A stretch of 64,000 nt of DNA, from positions 62,001 to 126,000 of the forward strand of contig NZ_CP083565.1 of NCBI RefSeq assembly GCF_025143985.1, read 5' to 3'. This document shows positions 61,044 to 64,000 of this stretch, piece by piece (positions within the stretch are counted from its first letter, which is position 1; each line of letters begins with the position of its first letter). The translations under genes and the position numbers were made by a program. This stretch comes from Sulfitobacter sp. W027. Lineage in GTDB: Bacteria; Pseudomonadota; Alphaproteobacteria; Rhodobacterales; Rhodobacteraceae. The notes under the pieces were generated by a model that saw only the letters and a program-made list of their open reading frames with translations, was not told the origin of the DNA and searched no databases.

Positions 61044-61486
61044 ACCAGTCTGCCGTTAATGGAATTATCTTGAAGCTCCGCATGGTCGTCCATCGGGTAA
61101 ATGACCCAAATAGGTCCTTTGTCCCGCACTGGCATCGGCTCTCCGTCACGCAGCACCGCCAGAATGACATCGTAATCGAAGGCATCTACTGCTGGCACAT
61201 TTGAGCTGAAATCATTCAGTGCCACCATTTTTAGGGTCGCATCGGGCGCGACATTCAGGGGCTCCAGCACCGCGCGCAAGCGCGGCCCTTGGAACGTTGC
61301 TGCGGTATCTACATAGTCGTTTTTGGTCACAACGGTGGTCTGAGGCAGCGCGAGCAGATCTTCCAGCGTATACGTCGCGGATTGCTCGGAGGTTGCAACA
61401 GTCAAGATTGTTTGCGCGGCCCCTATAGTGGGGAGGGCAAGCAGGGCAGCCACAAAAATGGTGTTCAGAAAATTCTTAAGTTTCAT
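61013..61486 (-). CDS. Secreted molybdopterin-binding-fold-like protein, probable sensor partner
   Basis: 157 residues from ATG 61486 (AGGA site); signal peptide FVAALLALPTIGAAQ. The mature part (YTLEDLLALPQTTVVTKNDY, FQGPRLRAVLEPLNVAPDAT, DYDVILAVLRDGEPMPVRDK, GPIWVIYPMDDHAEL) resembles the small periplasmic relatives of the sulfite-oxidase molybdopterin fold that often stand before histidine kinases. The cofactor cysteine is missing, so it is more likely a ligand-binding protein. Coupled with the kinase. Confidence 0.78.
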   Translation of the reverse strand: MKLKNFLNTIFVAALLALPTIGAAQTILTVATSEQSATYTLEDLLALPQTTVVTKNDYVDTAATFQGPRLRAVLEPLNVAPDATLKMVALNDFSSNVPAVDAFDYDVILAVLRDGEPMPVRDKGPIWVIYPMDDHAELQDNSINGRLVWQLKNISVE

Positions 61487-61758
61487 AATCGATCCTTGCT
61501 GGTCCCCGTCGCTCTCGTATATCGGTTCAAAGACAACCAGATATTGGTGGCAATTTTGAGGCCTTTTCAAAATAGATGCCACTTTGCAGGATGGGGACTG
61601 GTTCTTACCGCCAGGAGTTCCTTACCCTGACTGCTTTGCTTTGACCAAGTAAAGTTCTATCCTGTGACGCAGTATTAGACCGCGCGGAAGGGCATATTCT
61701 ACCCGCTGACCCTCCACTACGAGGGCTCCTTGCAGGGGGCCGGTGGTGGCCTTGAGCT

Positions 61759-62448
61759 CTAGCGCGATACTTGCAGCGCGGATCTCCTTCCTGCTTTGAT
61801 TTCTTGGATCAACTGCAGGTCTTCTTGGTAGAAGTTTTCGATTGATTTACGCGTTTGTTCAAGCATTTGGATGGAGAACTTCACGCTGCTGTTGCGGTCG
61901 AGAGGCACGATGGCTCGGTCGGTTTGAGTGACATGGTCAATCCAGTGGAACACCTGCTCGAGGCCCTCCTCAAAGAGAAACATCTTTACGTTGGGCCCGG
62001 TAAATTCAACCTGAGGTCGGATGTGATTGTCCGACAGATAGGGGTCAGCACTCTGATCTACGAAAATCTTTTCAACCCATTCATCAAAGGTGCCGCAGAA
62101 CTCTGTCGTCCAATCAAGCTCCACGGACAGTGCGTCGCTGGGCCCGATGTGCTCGGGCAGCGCCTCGGCAGGGTTTTTTCGGGTAGCACGGTAGCGATAC
62201 TCGCTCAGCAAACGCTCAAATGGGTCGCGCAGAATACAGAACCGATGATCGCAAAAACCATCGGGCAAGACCAGGCGTTGCGTTGCTGCTTCCATATGTT
62301 GAGGCGTGGTTTTGGACCATTCTACCGGCTCGCGGCTGTAAAGAGCCAGCGGCCCCTTGGCCCTGAGGTAGCTTGTGATGCACGATCCACCCGTTTTAGG
62401 GATATGAACAAAATGCAGAAGCTTACCGTTGATTTTTGAAAGGGGCAC
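61759..62448 (-). CDS. Sulfotransferase family 2-like protein
   Basis: 229 residues. The 5'-phosphosulfate loop is LHFVHIPKTGGSCITSYL; the 3'-phosphate motif is FCILRDPFERLLSEYRYR. Both are typical of Sulfotransfer_2 proteins that transfer sulfate from PAPS to sugars or other hydroxyl groups. It stands alone; possible role in modification of exopolysaccharide or a lipid. The target cannot be told. Confidence 0.83.
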   Translation of the reverse strand: MPLSKINGKLLHFVHIPKTGGSCITSYLRAKGPLALYSREPVEWSKTTPQHMEAATQRLVLPDGFCDHRFCILRDPFERLLSEYRYRATRKNPAEALPEHIGPSDALSVELDWTTEFCGTFDEWVEKIFVDQSADPYLSDNHIRPQVEFTGPNVKMFLFEEGLEQVFHWIDHVTQTDRAIVPLDRNSSVKFSIQMLEQTRKSIENFYQEDLQLIQEIKAGRRSALQVSR

Positions 62449-62691
62449 CTGTCGCCTCGCGATATTACCATAGATTGTGCATCTATGTGGAAAACGCTTG
62501 GCAAGTCAATTCGGGTCGGGGGCTGTAGTGGCTGCCCCAGGCGTGCTCTACAAACATCGCCACGTTCGAGGGCCTTTGTTCTGAGCCACCCGATGCGAGG
62601 GGCTTGTCCAAGGTGTCGTCTTGTTGCGCTGTGCCATGGTGTTACCGGCTAAACCACTTTAGCGTGCGGCCGACAGATCAAAGGGGCGCTT

Positions 62692-63783
62692 ATGACTATT
62701 GAGACAGAGGTGTCAGAGACACCGGATCGGGATGCGGCCAAGGCTGCGCTCGCCACCCTGCGCGCGTGGGCCAAGGAGGCCACTTCGGCCGAGGTCGCCG
62801 CACTCGACCCCGCGGTCGCGCGTATGGTGAACGGTGCCGGATACCCCGCGTTCAACCGCATCTATCCGGCGGATTTCACTGGGGGCGCCAATTACAAAGC
62901 CACGCTGCCTGATCTGCAAAACGGTCCCTCCAGCCTGATCCGCGGCGCGCAGCAGTTGATCCAGCATGTGGGCATTTCCAACTTCCGCCTGCCGATCCGC
63001 TACCACAGTCGCGGTGGCGGTGATTTGCAGCTTGAAACCTCCGTCACTGGATCAGTCTCGCTTGATGCCGAGAAGAAGGGCATTAACATGTCCCGTATCA
63101 TGCGCAGCTTCTACCGCCATGCTGAAGCCACCTTCAGCTTCGAGGTGATCGAAGCCGCCCTGAATGACTATAAGGCCGATCTGGAAAGTCTCGACGCGCG
63201 GATCCAGATGCGGTTTTCCTTCCCAATGAAGATCGAAAGTCTGCGCTCGGGACTGACCGGCTACCAATATTACGACATCGCGCTGGAACTTGTAGAACAG
63301 GAGGGGAAGCGCAAAAAGATCCTCCACCTCGACTATGTTTATTCCAGCACCTGTCCTTGTTCGCTGGAGCTGAGCGAACATGCCCGCGCAACCCGCGGGC
63401 AATTGGCCACGCCGCATTCACAGCGCTCGGTCGCGCGTATTTCGGTGGAGGTCCTCGACGCAGAGGGCTGCCTCTGGTTTGAAGACCTAATTGACTTTTG
63501 CCGCCGCGCGGTGCCGACAGAGACCCAAGTGATGGTCAAACGCGAAGACGAACAGGCCTTTGCCGAGCTGAACGCCGCCAACCCGATCTTCGTCGAGGAT
63601 GCGGCGCGGCTCTTTTGTGAACAGCTCCTCGCGGATGCGCGGGTAGGGGATTTCCGCATTGTGGCAAGCCATCAAGAAAGCCTGCACAGCCATGATGCCA
63701 TTAGCGTGTTGACCCAAGGCGATACTTTTGCCGCGCAAAGCTTCGACCCGAAGCTTTTCAACACGCTCTTCCATGTCGGCTGA
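62692..63783 (+). CDS. folE2: GTP cyclohydrolase I, FolE2 (type IB)
   Basis: 363 residues. FolE2 signature regions: LPIRYHSRGGGDLQLETSVT, INMSRIMRSFYRHAE, YVYSSTCPCSLELSEHARAT (metal Cys), GQLATPHSQRSVARISVEVL, HDAISVLTQG. It makes 7,8-dihydroneopterin triphosphate from GTP, the first step of folate and tetrahydropterin synthesis; type IB enzymes work with several metals and often serve under zinc limitation. A terminator overlaps its stop. The next gene is a short-chain dehydrogenase. Confidence 0.95.
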   Translation: MTIETEVSETPDRDAAKAALATLRAWAKEATSAEVAALDPAVARMVNGAGYPAFNRIYPADFTGGANYKATLPDLQNGPSSLIRGAQQLIQHVGISNFRLPIRYHSRGGGDLQLETSVTGSVSLDAEKKGINMSRIMRSFYRHAEATFSFEVIEAALNDYKADLESLDARIQMRFSFPMKIESLRSGLTGYQYYDIALELVEQEGKRKKILHLDYVYSSTCPCSLELSEHARATRGQLATPHSQRSVARISVEVLDAEGCLWFEDLIDFCRRAVPTETQVMVKREDEQAFAELNAANPIFVEDAARLFCEQLLADARVGDFRIVASHQESLHSHDAISVLTQGDTFAAQSFDPKLFNTLFHVG

Positions 63784-63809
63784 GTGGCCTCGGTCGCTCA
63801 GCCTTTTTT
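63778..63809 (+). terminator. Rho-independent terminator at the end of folE2
   Basis: GGCTGAG (63778-63784) pairs with CTCAGCC (63797-63803), followed by six Ts. The stop codon TGA lies within the left arm. Confidence 0.85.
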
Positions 63810-63879
63810 GGGGGGGGCTGGTGCTGCGCGCGCTTTTTGTGCTTTACCCAAGTGTGATTAGGATCTGAGGAGAGGCGTC

Positions 63880-64000
63880 ATGCGCCGAGCATTGGTGACC
63901 GGCGCCGGAAAGCGCCTTGGGCGCGCTATGGCGATTTACCTTGCGGGGCGAGGGTTTGATGTGGCCGTGCATTACGCCACCTCGCGGTCAGCGGCAGAAG
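63880..64000 (+). CDS. Short-chain dehydrogenase, pteridine reductase-like (truncated by window)
   Basis: ATG 63880 with a GAGGAGAGG ribosome site; MRRALVTGAGKRLGRAMAIY and LAGRGFDVAVHYATSRSAAE show the TGxxxxxG nucleotide-binding motif of SDR enzymes. TGAGKRLGRA with HYATSRSAAE resembles the FolM/pteridine-reductase subgroup, and the neighbourhood of folE2 fits pterin reduction. Only the first 40 codons are in the window. Confidence 0.8.
   Translation, partial: MRRALVTGAGKRLGRAMAIYLAGRGFDVAVHYATSRSAAE

Overview
The window looks like part of an extrachromosomal replicon (megaplasmid or chromid), or a plasmid fused into a larger replicon, from a marine alphaproteobacterium of the Rhodobacteraceae/Roseobacter group. 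The grounds are a DnaA-like plasmid initiator next to parA and parB, a DUF1403-scpB pair, many TRAP and tripartite tricarboxylate transporters, IS481/IS3/IS110/IS30 elements of Roseobacter type, FolE2, and high G+C with Roseobacter-like codon use. This assignment is inference from gene content; no database was searched.

Layout. 0-2.1 kb: a CoA-transferase (cut by the left edge) and a divergent LysR regulator. 2.5-13.1 kb: a 10.6-kb segment bounded by a 26-bp perfect inverted repeat. It holds a Tn402/Tn5053-type tniQ-tniB-tniA module whose tniA is broken, an IS30 element, a parB-parA-rep maintenance module with three identical 16-bp parS-like palindromes, the relic of a second, larger ParB, and a tyrosine recombinase beside the right repeat. 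13.2-14.8 kb: DUF1403 and scpB. 15-21.2 kb: an exported gamma-glutamyltransferase, a frameshifted IS481, a D-serine dehydratase/D-threonine aldolase-family enzyme, a GNAT acetyltransferase, and relics of phospholipase-D-like, RidA-like and DUF4143 genes. 21.6-30.5 kb: a visibly lower-G+C hydantoin/carbamoyl-amino-acid cluster (D-carbamoylase, hydantoin racemase, amino-acid racemase, hydantoinase, TRAP transporter, flavin reductase-like protein) under a divergent LysR gene. 30.6-33.5 kb: an IS110/IS1111-type element nested in an IS3 element that has a 4-bp target duplication.

33.5-57.2 kb: a run of catabolic modules, most with their own regulator and importer. They comprise a hydroxyaspartate/threonine dehydratase-like enzyme, a DauR-type regulator, an ornithine-cyclodeaminase-family reductase and an ArgE-like deacylase; LysR with TRAP, a cyclic amidohydrolase and an alpha/beta hydrolase; a frameshifted M20 amidohydrolase with LysR, an arylformamidase-like hydrolase and a TAXI-TRAP; and a GAF protein, a gamma-glutamyltransferase-family enzyme, GntR and TctCBA. 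The shared theme is import and hydrolysis of N-acylated, cyclic or gamma-linked amino-acid derivatives. 57.7-64 kb: an HPP-CBS membrane protein, a histidine kinase with a secreted partner, a sulfotransferase, folE2 and the start of a short-chain dehydrogenase (cut by the right edge).

Most unusual points: (1) the 10.6-kb inverted-repeat segment that encloses a whole plasmid maintenance module, whose ends read both as tni-transposon ends and as dif-like recombinase sites; (2) a hydantoin pathway fed by a TRAP transporter; (3) nested insertion sequences with a candidate guide-RNA region; (4) several gene relics that record recent rearrangement. No tRNA, rRNA or CRISPR array was recognised.
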